Origin: Azorinus chamasolen
Taxonomy: Eukaryota; Mollusca; Bivalvia; Cardiida; Solecurtidae
NCBI GenBank assembly: GCA_963576725.1
Contig: OY755242.1
Coordinates: 28,694,725 to 28,758,724, forward strand
Direction: 5' to 3'
Length of the DNA: 64,000 nucleotides
Shown: piece by piece, positions 44,757 to 54,670 of the stretch
Layout: every line of letters begins with the position of its first letter
Numbering within the stretch: the first letter of the stretch is position 1
Made by a program: the position numbers and the translations under genes
Notes under the pieces: generated by a model
What the model was told of the DNA's origin: nothing
What the model saw: only the letters and a program-made list of their open reading frames with translations
Database searches by the model: none

Positions 44757-45150
44757 GGTATGTATAATTGTTTAGCGACGATCATGTCACCCACCATACT
44801 ATGTTGATTTAAAAAAAAAATGGCTTTAACTGAACCTTGGCAATAAGTCAACTTCACAAAGTACTGTAATATTAATGTGAAATAAAAGTGTATTGGTTAG
44901 CGATGTTCATGTCATCCACCATACTTCATTCAATTTCTTATAAACAAAATACTACAGTTAGTAATAAAATGTATATATATTAGCAATATATATATGTTAA
45001 ATATTGTAATATAATGTGAAATAGTTGTGTATCATGGTTAGCGACGATCAAGTCATCCACCAATTTTTTACAAGTTGAATGTTAAATTGTAATATATCTG
45101 TGAAATAGAACTTTGTGTATTGGTTAGCGACGATCATGTCACCCCCAATT
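44757..45150 (+). repeat. Tandem repeat, unit about 110-130 bp, four copies
   Basis: GGTTAGCGACGATCATGTCA with TCCACCATACT occurs near 44772, 44897, 45035 and 45122, separated by AT-rich spacers containing TAATATAATGTGAAATA. Confidence 0.8.
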
Positions 45151-45240
45151 TTTACAAGTAAAATAAGAAACTCATAATGCTGCACTTTGATATTTAAATT
45201 ATTGACATAGTCTAAATCACAAGACAGTAGATTAGTGATA

Positions 45241-45775
45241 TTAACCCTTTCCTTCATTGCCAGAAGGGCATTACATGTATAATGTAATAATGCTTCAAGC
45301 AAGCTGAAATTAAGGTTTGGTAATGCTTAAAGCAAGATGACAAGAAACCAGAAAGCTCAAGGAGCTTTCTGCGTTACTTTCATCATGATTTAAGCTGCCA
45401 TCAGATCTGTATTCACCATCATCAGTAAATATTAATTGTAAAAAATATAGTAAAGGTGTCATATGGTGTTAAATATGCAGAGGATTGGTTAAAATGGCAA
45501 GACAAGCTGTGTGTTAGTTGTGGTATATGTACACCAGGTACATTTAGGTGCATTGAGATAGAAACATGCAGAAAACAGAAGATATTGATAGAGCTGTTGT
45601 GTTAGTAACCTAAATGACAATTGATGCTAATGATGGTGATGATAGACTTTGGAGTTACTGGATAGGTCAATAGGATAAGGACAATACTGTGTGCATGCAT
45701 TTATAAACATGTATTTATTAAAACATACAACATAATGTTTAGCTATTTCCTATTTAGCATGGAGGAAAGGGTTAA
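45241..45775. mobile_element. 535-bp TTAA element with family A/B ends and an E-like core
   Basis: TTAA at 45241-45244 and 45772-45775, ends CCCTTTCCTTCAT and GCATGGAGGAAAGGG. The interior hairpin at about 45316-45400 (AATGCTTAAAGCAAGATGAC, GAAAGCTCAAGGAGCTTTC, then TTTCATCATGATTTAAGCTG) is of the family E kind, not A or B. Confidence 0.75.
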
Positions 45776-48420
45776 ACATTTGAACTATGTGTTTCACATG
45801 CATACAGTATATCATAGGGGTAGTTAAAAGCTATTTTCGTTTGAAATCCCATGAATCAGAATCATTTTCATCATTAAAATTGTAATTAATAGCATCATCA
45901 TCATCAACAGCAGCAACATCTTGCAGCGAAGAAGGACAACTTAAGTCATTCTGAACTGTCTTGCAAACAATCGAAAACCACTTGTAGTTAGCCAGTGATC
46001 AGGATGAACTCCATCATCCATATATGAACATAACTTCATATATAAGTAGATTTTCTACATTTTTTAGAATTTGGGGCATGCCTCCCTCTTTTTTTTTTTG
46101 TGCTTCTTTTCTGGATGCATGCCTCTATCCAATCTGATTGTTGGTAGATTGTGCTGAGTGTTTATGTGTGCTATTTTTGTATTTATATGTCTTATGTCTT
46201 CTTCTAAAGATTTTTGTTTAGTGTGTATTTCAGTGTCAGGGAATTGGCTTGAATGAAATTTGCTGTGCTTGTTTTTGAATTTTGTCTATTTCTGAAGTGA
46301 TGCTGGTGGTATGCTCCCAACCTTTAAAGTTGTGATGTCTGTGTTAAATGATGTTGCTAAGCCTTCAAGTTGTTCAATAATGTTAAATTAACTTTCTGTG
46401 TAGAGTGATTGTAATTAGAGAATATGTCTTCAAGGCTGTAGATCTATGTCTGGGATGTTAGATGTGGTTGTATGTGAGACAGACAGACAGAATGATTTTT
46501 GTAAACCAGTAGGCCTATTTAAAGAAGTCAGACAGACAGGCTGATTTATGTAAAACAGTATCCATTTAAAGAAGGACAGAAAGACTACGAAACTTACTAA
46601 ATTAAACAGTACACTGACAGACAGACCTGCAGACAGACAGACTATTCGGATAGAGTATTCGGAAAGAACAAGTCAGATTTCACAAACAATTCTACGTTGC
46701 CGTAGACCTAGTTCTTTATAAAATCTCAGTGATATACATTCGTTTGCATGTTTCACTCGCATATTTATTCAAGCAATCGGCATTTGTTTAAGTAGGTCAA
46801 ATTTACGAAAACCGCTTACACCGTCGAAAACACCCTACACCGGGATAAATATCTAGATGTAGATCTTATTCAAATAATGTGATGTTTTGTATTGAGAACT
46901 GATTCAAATGAAAAAAAAAATCAATGTCTAAATTACTCACATACAAAGTTATTGACAGTAGGAACCGGAAGAGTAACACAGCTGAGCCTTGTATGTAAAC
47001 AAAATGCACTGCAGACGACCACATCATGTGACCACAACTACGTCACTTACAAGTTGTGGGGATAATACGTCATCAGATTTGACACACATACACTCGGCCT
47101 TTACCGCTAACTGGATGTCGGACGGAGATGTTAACCGAACGGAAAACATTAATTTTCTGGCAAAAAAACAGCGATTAAAATAGTTAAATCTAATCTATAC
47201 CGAAACGAAATGCAATTTTCAATGTAGTAAGTTTTAGAATATCGATTTTCTTCGTAGACAAACGTTGTTGCGATTTGTGTGGACTGTCGGGTATTCAATC
47301 GTAACTACTCGTCATATTCCGTCAGAGTAAAGAATATAGGAATCACTCGGAACACACCGGTTATTTCCCTCCATGAATCACTCGGAACACACCGGTTATT
47401 TTCCTCCATGGTCAAAACCGGAAGTAAACATCAGCAGATCCGATTCCAGGTTAACAATGTACAGCCTACAAAACCAAAATTATATCCTACGCGTTACCAT
47501 AGAGCTCACTTCGTTCGCGAAGTGGATGTAGGTGATAGTAAAGTTGTGAGAGCATGACCGTTGTAGTTTGACCCAGCTGTTTTTGTGAGCGAGAATGAGC
47601 TTTTACAGTTAGAGGAGAGTGGGCAGTGTGTAAGTGGTCATTTTGAGGTAGAAGATTATTAGAGAATTTCGTCTGCATGCAATTTTTTTTATAAGATATG
47701 CATGAAAAGATTGCCTGATTCCCTATCATTAAATTAACTTTGATACTGATAATAGTTTATAATAAACTTTATATATGTATTGTGATTTTACAATGAAGTA
47801 AATACAAGTGTGTAATTACTTCTTGGATTTTACAATTGTTCTATTAATTAATCTTTATTAAAATTATGTAAATTTAGAAAATAAAATTAAGAGAAAATGG
47901 TAAATATTCTATTTTTTCAAGCAAAATAGCATAGAATTTTACACAATATTTATGCCCAAGGTAAATACTTTAAATTGTGTCTTTGAAAGCACACAATTGA
48001 AAAAAAATCAACAGCCGGGAGGGGAATTTGCACTGCACTGACGTACTCCAATATCTAATATGTTTAATTTTTTTTTCTCAAAGTAGAAATTCCTCCCTTG
48101 CCATGATGAATAGGACTTAATTATCAATAGGGATGATCTTTTGTCATGAAATCTCCTCCCTCACAAGAAGTGAAATGAAGGCCAGGAAAGTGGTTCTAAT
48201 CCCTTTCCTTCCTTTCTTTGTGGCATATGAGATAAACTGAAATCATCCTCATGCACAATCATTATTCATCATCATATATCATTAGTAGTGTATATTAACC
48301 TATTTAGTGTCACAGTGCCATAAATCGAACTCGTTGATTCTCGCATGCAATATTTTTCTGTATATTTAGAAACAATTACGGATGAATTTGTTTTTTAGAA
48401 ACCATTACAGATGAATTGAA
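45776..48420. other. Upstream region of GOLGA1, mostly unannotated
   Basis: Includes GACAGACAGACAG tracts (46480-46640), a 35-bp perfect-type direct duplication (47341-47375 and 47376-47410, AATCACTCGGAACACACCGG start) and two ACGTCA words (47040, 47069) that could be CRE-like sites. A promoter and non-coding first exon of GOLGA1 are expected here, but I cannot place them; GTAAGTGG at 47630 is one possible donor. Confidence 0.4.
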
Positions 48421-48426
48421 AGCAGG

Positions 48427-48541
48427 ATGTTTGCTAAGCTGAAGGAGAGGATTCAGAAGGAGGGTGGTTCAGTAAGTGATGGGGAGAGATCTCTACCGGC
48501 CCTACCGGGACATGCTAGTCCCAGACGGTTAAGTAACACAG
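48427..48541 (+). CDS. GOLGA1: Golgin-97 (GOLGA1), coding exon 1
   Basis: Codes residues 1-38 plus one base: MFAKLKERIQKEGGSVSDGE and onward. MFAKLK plus a basic/amphipathic start is the signature of golgin-97. Golgin-97 is a trans-Golgi coiled-coil tether recruited by ARL1 through a C-terminal GRIP domain, which captures endosome-to-Golgi carriers. An acceptor precedes the exon (CATTACAG at 48403-48410) and an in-frame TGA lies 5 codons before the ATG. The donor is G|GTAAAT after 48541. The eight exons seen give 276 residues, against about 767 in the human protein; the rest, including the GRIP domain, lies right of the window. From exon 3 on, the residues are E/K/Q/L-rich coiled coil. Phases run 1,0,1,1,0,0,2,0 and all joins keep frame. 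Confidence 0.93.
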
Positions 48542-48587
48542 GTAAATAAGGCCAGTCTTCTGAAAACATTCAATATTACATTGGTAC

Positions 48588-48801
48588 TTAACTCTTTGCA
48601 TGCTAAATAATTTTTCATCTGCAACAATTGTCGTCTGCTTCATTTCTTAAAATAAACTTTCTCTCATTTTTTTGCAAAAATATGGTCAGGATGACAAACA
48701 GTTTGGATCCTGATGTGATGCCGCATTATGCGGCTTCTCATCTGGATCCAAACTGTTTGCATAGGTAATCACAGTTTTGCCGCTAGTTTGCAAAGAGTTA
48801 A
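48588..48801. mobile_element. Family C palindromic MITE in GOLGA1 intron 1
   Basis: TTAA at 48588-48591 and 48798-48801, ends CTCTTTGCATGCTA and CTAGTTTGCAAAGAG. The palindrome GACAAACAGTTTGGATCCTG to GGATCCAAACTGTTTGC is centred on GCCGCATTATGCGGC. It is the best-defined family C copy and begins only 46 bp after the donor. Confidence 0.9.
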
Positions 48802-48866
48802 ATTTTTCCTTTTGTCCGCATTTCACAAATTTTCTCATAGTAATGTGTATTTACATGGCTTGAGAC

Positions 48867-49154
48867 TTAACCCTTTACCTGTTCAATATTCATGTAGGAA
48901 ATAGTGACATCATGAATATTTATTAGCTGAAGTTTTATAATTTTAAATTTTGAAGGGAATGTTTTGTTTTGCTTTGACAAACCTGTAAAATCAGATCTAT
49001 ATCATGTCATACATGTAAGAAAACAGAGCTGACACTGAACAGACGGCTCCCGACAGGATATGTCTGATCTGGATTTACAGTGTTTGCAAAGCCATCTAAA
49101 ACAAGTCTACTCTGTTTGCAAATGGATCAAAGGTGTCTATAATGAAAAGGGTTG
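48867..49154 (-). mobile_element. Family B MITE in GOLGA1 intron 1
   Basis: TTAA, CCCTTTACCTGTTCAATATT, GACATCATGAATATTTATTA, a worn palindrome (GACGGCTCCCGACAGGA) and a repeated ACTCTGTTTGCAAA block, ending GAAAAGGGTTG. Confidence 0.8.
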
Positions 49155-49298
49155 TTGACTAGAACAGTCTGTCATTTTTCAAAATGCTTAAATTGTTTAG
49201 GTATTTTTAAAATGCCCAAATTCAGAAAATAATTGTAACATAAATTATACAAGCTGGAAGGTACATGTATGTATCCATTTGTGTTTTTTTTTTTTCAG

Positions 49299-49360
49299 GG
49301 AGTCCTGTAGCCACAGACAGGTCCTATGAGGACCTTGGTGCAATATCCTCAGATGACAAT
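49299..49360 (+). CDS. GOLGA1: GOLGA1 coding exon 2
   Basis: 62 nt after a TTTTTTTTTTCAG acceptor. It completes G39 and codes 40-59 (SPVATDRSYEDLGAISSDDN), then GTAAGT. The serine/aspartate-rich stretch corresponds to the low-complexity linker before the coiled coil in golgin-97. Confidence 0.92.
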
Positions 49361-49377
49361 GTAAGTTACTGAAGGCA

Positions 49378-50049
49378 TTATCCCATTCCCTCATATTGAC
49401 GCCTTTTGATGCCTCTGTAAAAATCACTTTTCCAAACAAATAAAACAGGTTATATTCGCGTCATGATGATTTCGCGTAATTGTGATTTTGTATTAATTTG
49501 CGTCATGATGATTTCGCTACAGTGCCATCTTGCTAAATTAATACAATGGAAATAGAATCGTATAAAACGTTGCCGAATGCTGTGAAAAGGGCAAAGAATA
49601 AATTTCTGCCGCACATATGTAACTGCCGTCGGCAATTTGGGGGTTATCAATCGATAATTGTGAACAAAGTCTAGGGCTTTTATAACACATTTGTGTGGAA
49701 CAAAGAAAACACATAGACGATGTGATCAAACTGACCATATTCCGGATATACCAATTTCGGACATTAATCCATTTTATACTTGTTACTGATTTATTAGCGA
49801 GAATATTGAATTTGCGAGGCAACGCATTCGCGAAATTAGTGCGAAATATACGGTATATTGTCGCTAATAAAACCTGTTTTACAGTATTTGACATGCATGT
49901 GTATCTCTTGAAGCTGCTCATTTTGAGGGATGACATGTCGAGGTCATCGTTCAGGATCAAAGTTCAAATGTGGGGCACAATGTTTCACAAACATTAGATT
50001 TATTCAAAAAGGTTGGGTCTGAAATTTAGCCTATGAGGTAATGGGTTGA
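49378..50049 (+). mobile_element. Family A MITE carrying a second insertion, GOLGA1 intron 2
   Basis: Left CCCATTCCCTCATATTGACG to GTAAAAATCAC, right ACAATGTTTCACAAACATTA, then AGATTTATTCAAAAAGG and CCTATGAGGTAATGGGTTGA. The palindrome is replaced by the inverted-repeat element at 49441-49882. It begins 18 bp after the exon 2 donor. Confidence 0.8.
49441..49882. mobile_element. Inverted-repeat element nested in family A
   Basis: AAAACAGGTTATATTCGCGT at the left and CGCTAATAAAACCTGTTTTAC at the right, with TTTCGCG/CGCGAAA words repeated inside. A 140-codon minus frame and a 100-codon plus frame across it lack motifs. Confidence 0.7.
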
Positions 50050-50221
50050 ACCAATGGTTCATAGATCTTATTTGCTACAGATTCATTTCTAAGGCCAAGT
50101 AGTATTAATCTTTAGCATGTTGTCCATGAATGTGTGATGATGTTTGCCAACAGGTTCGATCCAGATAAGACCATAGGTAACTCCCTATCTCATTTATAAG
50201 ATTCAACTTATTTACCTTGGT

Positions 50222-50438
50222 GCTTTCCCTGTTCAATATTCATGTCAGAAATAATGACATCATGAATATTTATTAGCTGAATTTATACACTTTAGTTTTT
50301 GGCATTGGTAGAAACTGTATAGTCAGATCTATAATAATTTCATAAGCAAACAGAGTAGACCCTGGTCAGATGACTCCTACAGGAGCATCTGATCTGGGTC
50401 TACACTGATTGCAAATTATTTATGAGGGTAAGAATTAA
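50222..50438 (-). mobile_element. Family B MITE in GOLGA1 intron 2
   Basis: CCCTGTTCAATATTCATGTC, AATGACATCATGAATATTTA, CAAACAGAGTAGACCCTGGT, centre GACTCCTACAGGAGC, end AGGGTAAGAATTAA. Confidence 0.8.
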
Positions 50439-50472
50439 ACAGAAGAAATAAATAAAAAAGTCTAATTTTAAT

Positions 50473-50686
50473 TTAACCCTTTACTTTATATAAACTAGTT
50501 TTCACACATTTTCAAACAGAGTAGACCCAGATCAGATGGCTCCTATAGGAATTTGAAAGTTCTGTTTTTTTACTTTCTAAAATGGCTACAATGTTCCACC
50601 TCTCATATTTCATTGTAACTGTTTTGTACATGAATATTCAGTAGGTATTGAAATTTGGAATAAACATAGAACAGGGAAAGGGTTAA
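50473..50686 (+). mobile_element. Family B MITE with one palindrome arm deleted
   Basis: TTAA at 50473 and 50683, with ends CCCTTTACTTTATATAAACT and AACATAGAACAGGGAAAGGG. After GATGGCTCCTATAGG the sequence jumps to AATTTGAAAG, so the second arm is exactly missing. Confidence 0.87.
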
Positions 50687-50899
50687 AAGAGATATACTCT
50701 GCAAGTTATGTCCAAAGATAATTATTTCAGCTGGTGTAAGGTCAACTCTTCGTACACTTGCCGTGAATTTTATAAGCTGATGGTTTGGATTAGGACAAGA
50801 CTTAGTCTCTACAATAAAAATATATATTCAGCAAAATAATAAAACATGGTGTTGTCTATGTTCATTTATTCTTGTGAAGATTATCAATTTGAACTTTTA

Positions 50900-51480
50900 T
50901 TGGAAAATGCCCTTGTGATATAAAAGTTTGTGGGGGTATACTGGAATCACCCTGGTAGCTGGTTGGTCAGTCAGACAGGCGGGCAGTCGGTCAGTGTGTT
51001 CGCATTTAAAAATGGGTAGTTGATGTCACAAACTTCTTCAATTTGAAAGGTATTGAATTTATGTTTGGCATGCATAATAGCCATGAATAGTAGATTTGCA
51101 AAACACAGTTTTCACGTGTTTAGTGCCAGGCTTTGCAGAATTATCTCCCCTTGAACTTTGAGTACATGTATATTTTATCATTTTGGCATGTCCCATGGTT
51201 AGTTGGTGTTATAAAGAATCGAAATCGAATCGAATCGAAACATTTTTAATTGTTTCGCCCCTAGTAGGGACCCTACCCCTTTCAGTTTGAAGGTATTGAA
51301 TTGATACATTCCATACATAATAACCACATATAGTAATTGTGCGACATTCAGTTATCATGTGTTAGCACTAGGCATTGAAGAATTATGTCCCCTTGAACTT
51401 TGAATATTTTTTTGTCATTCAATTTCTGACATGACACATGTGTAATTTGTGTTGGGAACACAGCCCTTGGATTTGTGATC
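50900..51480 (+). repeat. GGGGGTATACTGG-type repeat and two diverged units
   Basis: GTGGGGGTATACTGGAATCA followed by CAGACAGGCGGGCAGTCGG resembles starts of Helitron-like elements of molluscs. Two units of about 240 bp follow (TTTGAAAGGTATTGAATTTA, then TATCTCCCCTTGAACTTTGA; and TTTGAAGGTATTGAATTGAT, then TATGTCCCCTTGAACTTTGA). Confidence 0.55.
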
Positions 51481-51624
51481 AAGGCTGCCATGTGGGGATA
51501 TTCATTACCTTTAATGATAGTACAAGTTTGTTCAGTGTTCTTGCAATATATTTCTTTTCAGCATATAAACAAATTGTGTAATATTTAGACATTTTTAAAT
51601 GCATTGCAAGTAGAGATCATCATT

Positions 51625-51914
51625 TTAATCCTTTATCAGTACACCTTTCTTTGCTTTGTAAACAGAGTAGACACAGATCAGACAGTTCCTGTAGGTGTAG
51701 TATCTGTGACATTATGAATAATCATTGACAAAACTTTATAATGAAACATGGATAGATTTTAATGGCCAAAGAAGGAACTATAGAAACATAACCATCAAAT
51801 ACAACTAGCAAACAGAGCAGACCCTGATCAGACAGCTCCTACAGGAGCTGTCTGATCTGGGTCTACTCTGTTTGCAAAGGTGTCAGAAAGTGTCTGTAGG
51901 TGGGAATGGGTTAA
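51625..51914. mobile_element. Two joined family B fragments, GOLGA1 intron 2
   Basis: A forward part (TTAATCCTTTATCAGTACAC, GTAAACAGAGTAGACACAGA, CAGTTCCTGTAGG) runs to about 51695. A reverse part follows (TGACATTATGAATAATC, GCAAACAGAGCAGACCCTGA, CAGCTCCTACAGGAGCTG) and ends GGGAATGGGTTAA. Confidence 0.7.
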
Positions 51915-51978
51915 TTGATGACAAAGGAATAGCATGAGTCTGCACCTGATGGACCTCTTCTTTGGTATCACCTCATAA

Positions 51979-52211
51979 TTAACCCTTTCCGTGATGAATA
52001 TTCATGTAAAAACTTATGACATCATGAATATTTTATTATGGAATATGTGCATGGGATATTTTGGTATAGGTATAAATGTAATGTTGAATCTTTTATAATT
52101 TCATAAGTAGACCAAGCAGACCCTGATCAGATTGTTCCTACAGGATCTGTCTGAACTGGGTATACCCTGTTTGCAAAGACACGAAAAGAGTTTGTATGAG
52201 GGAAAGAGTTA
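51979..52211 (-). mobile_element. Family B MITE, GOLGA1 intron 2
   Basis: TTAA, CCCTTTCCGTGATGAATATT, GACATCATGAATATTTTATT, then GTTCCTACAGGATCTGTC, and right end GTATGAGGGAAAGAGTTAG. Confidence 0.8.
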
Positions 52212-52239
52212 GTCGTCAGTACTCTGCTGGTGAATTTCT

Positions 52240-52340
52240 GATAACTTTGGCAAACAGTTTGGATTCAGATGAGACTTCCTCTGTATCTCATCAGGATCCA
52301 AAATGTTTGACACTCTGACACTAATTTTTAAAAGGAATGG
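52240..52340. mobile_element. Family C palindrome fragment
   Basis: GCAAACAGTTTGGATTCAGA and ATCTCATCAGGATCCAAAAT around CTTCCTCTGT. No termini located. Confidence 0.6.
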
Positions 52341-52457
52341 AAGACAATATATCTTTTCAAATTGAAGCAGGCTTCATGCAGGATTTGCATTTAACAATAT
52401 TGCTTAGTGTGCAGGAGGTCTAACTTAATACTGTTTTTTGTATTCTTTTGTCTTTAG

Positions 52458-52545
52458 TTGAAAGGTGATCCGTCAAGAGAAGAGCTTCATGCCATGCTAC
52501 AAAAACGGACAGAACAGTGTAAGAAACTAGAGACCAAGGTTAATG
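52458..52545 (+). CDS. GOLGA1: GOLGA1 coding exon 3
   Basis: 88 nt after acceptor TATTCTTTTGTCTTTAG. Codes residues 60-88 plus one base: LKGDPSREELHAMLQKRTEQ then CKKLETKVN. SREEL followed by a basic heptad run corresponds to the SREDL... segment at the start of the human coiled coil. Donor G|GTAAGT. Confidence 0.93.
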
Positions 52546-52749
52546 GTAAGTCAGCTGAGTTTTTAGGCTGCAAAGTCATCAAGAAGAAAACAATTTTTTT
52601 TTGTGACATCCTTTTGCAGCTGTAACAGGTCATTATCGTATTTTTTGGGTGTATAATGCCCATCTGTGTATTGTACACATCTGACTTCAGAGGGCAAATT
52701 ATGAAGAAAACTTAGTTCTTGTGGCATTTATGTCAAGGTCAAGTTCATT

Positions 52750-52976
52750 TTAACCCATTACTTGATGAATATTCATGTAAGAAATTATGACATCATAAAA
52801 ACTGATTAGCTGATCACAATGTTTTTAGGATGACAGAAACTGTACAATGACAGAAACTAATTATGTAAACAAACAACAGACCCTGATTAGACAGCTCCTG
52901 CAGGAGCTGTCTGATCTGGGTCTTCTCTGTTTGCAAAGTTGTCTAAAGTCCTTTGCTATATCCGGAAAAGGATTAA
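52750..52976 (-). mobile_element. Family B MITE, GOLGA1 intron 3
   Basis: TTAA at 52750 and 52973. CCCATTACTTGATGAATATT, TATGACATCATAAAAACTGA, centre CAGCTCCTGCAGGAGCTG, right end CCGGAAAAGGATTAA. Confidence 0.82.
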
Positions 52977-53105
52977 CAATAGCTAAAATCACATATCTGA
53001 GCCTGTACTCAACTTTATGATGGTTTATTGTAATCATTTCAGTTGTAAGATCAGTCTCTATATAAATTTCATAAAAACTCCTGCTGGTTTTGATCATGCA
53101 GCCTA

Positions 53106-53165
53106 TTAACCCTTTCCCTCATATAAACATGTTTTCACGCATTTGCAAACAGAGTAGACCCAGAT
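53106..53165 (+). mobile_element. Family B MITE cut by a Helitron-like element
   Basis: TTAACCCTTTCCCTCATATA to GCAAACAGAGTAGACCCAGA, then ATCA. The copy stops exactly where the 164-bp array begins. Confidence 0.8.
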
Positions 53166-54395
53166 CACCACAAACTTCATCTGTAGGTAAGAGTACATAA
53201 CTCTGTCAAGCATTTTTACAGAATTATGGCCCTTTTTAACTTAGAATTTTTGGTTAAGGTTTTTGTTAAAGTCCACTTTTTGCCTCTAACCTTTGGAATA
53301 AAGCTTTGAAACTTTGAACACTTGTTCACCACCACAAACTTCATCTGTAGGTAAGAGTACATAACTCTGTCAAGCATTTTGACAGAATTATGGCCCTTTT
53401 TGACTTAGAACTTTTGGTTAAGGTTTTTGTTAAAGTCCACTTATTTACATAACCCTTGGAGATAAAGCTTTAAAACTTGGACAACTTGTTTACCATCACA
53501 AACGTCATCTGTAGGTAAGAGTACATAACTCTGTCAAGCATTTTGACAGAATTATGGCCCTTTTAACTTAGAACTTTTGGTTAAGGTTTTTGTTAAAGTC
53601 CACTTATTTACATCACCCTTTGAGATAAAGCTTTAAAACTTGGACCACTTGTTCACCATCACAAACTTTGTCTGTAGGTAAGAGTACATAACTTTGTCAA
53701 GCATTTTGACAGAATTATGGCCCTTTTTAACTTGGAATTTTTGGTTAAAGTTTTTGTTAAAGTCCACTTTTTGCCTCTTACCTTTGGAATAAAGCTTTGA
53801 AACTTGGAACACTTGTTCACCACCACAATATTAATCTGTAGGCAAGAGTACATAACTCTGTCAAGCATTTTGACAGAATTATGGCCCTTTTTAACTTAGA
53901 ACTTTTGGTTAAGGTTTTTGTTAAAATCCACTTATTTACATAACCCTTTGAGATAAACCTTTAAAACTTGGAACACTTGTTCACCATCAAAATCTTCATC
54001 TGTAGGCAAGAGTTCATAACTCTGTCAAGCATTTTGACAGAATTGTGGCCCTTTTTAACTTAGAACTTTTGGTAAGGTTTTTGTTAAAGTCCACTTATTT
54101 TCATAACCCTTTGAGATAAAGCTTTGAAACTGGGAACACTTGTTCACCACCTCAAGCTTCATATGTAGGCAAGAGTACATTACTCTGTCAAGCATTTTAA
54201 CAGAAATTATTGCCCTTTTTTACTTAATTTTTTCTCTTTCAAAGTGATCCTACATCCAGAATACTAATAAAGATATTTTACTGTGACTGATTACTTGCTT
54301 CTAGTATCATTGGACACTATTTTAGTCCACTATCAAGCATTTTTTACACTAACAATTCTGAGAAAAGTCGAGCGCGCTGTCCTGTGACAGCTCTT
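53166..54395 (+). mobile_element. Helitron-like element with seven 164-bp units, copy 1 (5'-truncated)
   Basis: Units with CATCTGTAGGTAAGAGTACA and AATTATGGCCCTTTTTAACT start near 53180, 53344, 53507, 53670, 53834, 53998 and 54161. The 3' end GTCGAGCGCG is followed by hairpin GCTGTC-CTGT-GACAGC and TCTTG. Two unit types follow an A-B-B order. The 5' end seen in copy 2 is absent. It ends 57 bp before exon 4. Confidence 0.85.
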
Positions 54396-54452
54396 GTTGA
54401 CAGCACACTTGACTATTCAATAATTTTGTTTTCTATTTTCATTATCTTTCAG

Positions 54453-54527
54453 ACTATGCAGCTTTCAGTAAAGACAACACAAAAAAGATTGAGAAGCTGG
54501 AGAGTTTCATCGAGAAGCAGCAAGATG
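54453..54527 (+). CDS. GOLGA1: GOLGA1 coding exon 4
   Basis: 75 nt after acceptor ATTTTCATTATCTTTCAG. Completes D89 and codes 90-113 (YAAFSKDNTKKIEKLESFIE, then KQQD) plus one base. Coiled-coil residues. Both boundaries are phase 1, so skipping this exon would remove 25 residues and keep frame. It is flanked on both sides by direct copies of one Helitron-like element. Confidence 0.92.
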
Positions 54528-54670
54528 GTAAGTTTTGAGATAGAGTCTGACTGTATCAGTTAGAAATAGAATGAAAGTTTAGCCTATACACAGTTGAGCT
54601 TTGCAGCTGTGGTTTGTGTTCTTAAGAGAAGTTTGAATAGAACATGCTGTGCAGTAATTAAGTGCTTTTT

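Noticed and set aside
45831..46000. 55-codon acidic minus-strand frame ending NENDSDSWDFKRK-like
   Set aside because: It resembles a protein C-terminus, and DDGVHPDHW lies in another frame just upstream, but there is no convincing acceptor and no family match that I can name. It may be a decayed transposon or a last exon.
49538..49960. 140-codon minus-strand frame in GOLGA1 intron 2
   Set aside because: It crosses the boundaries of a nested inverted-repeat element and has no domain signal.
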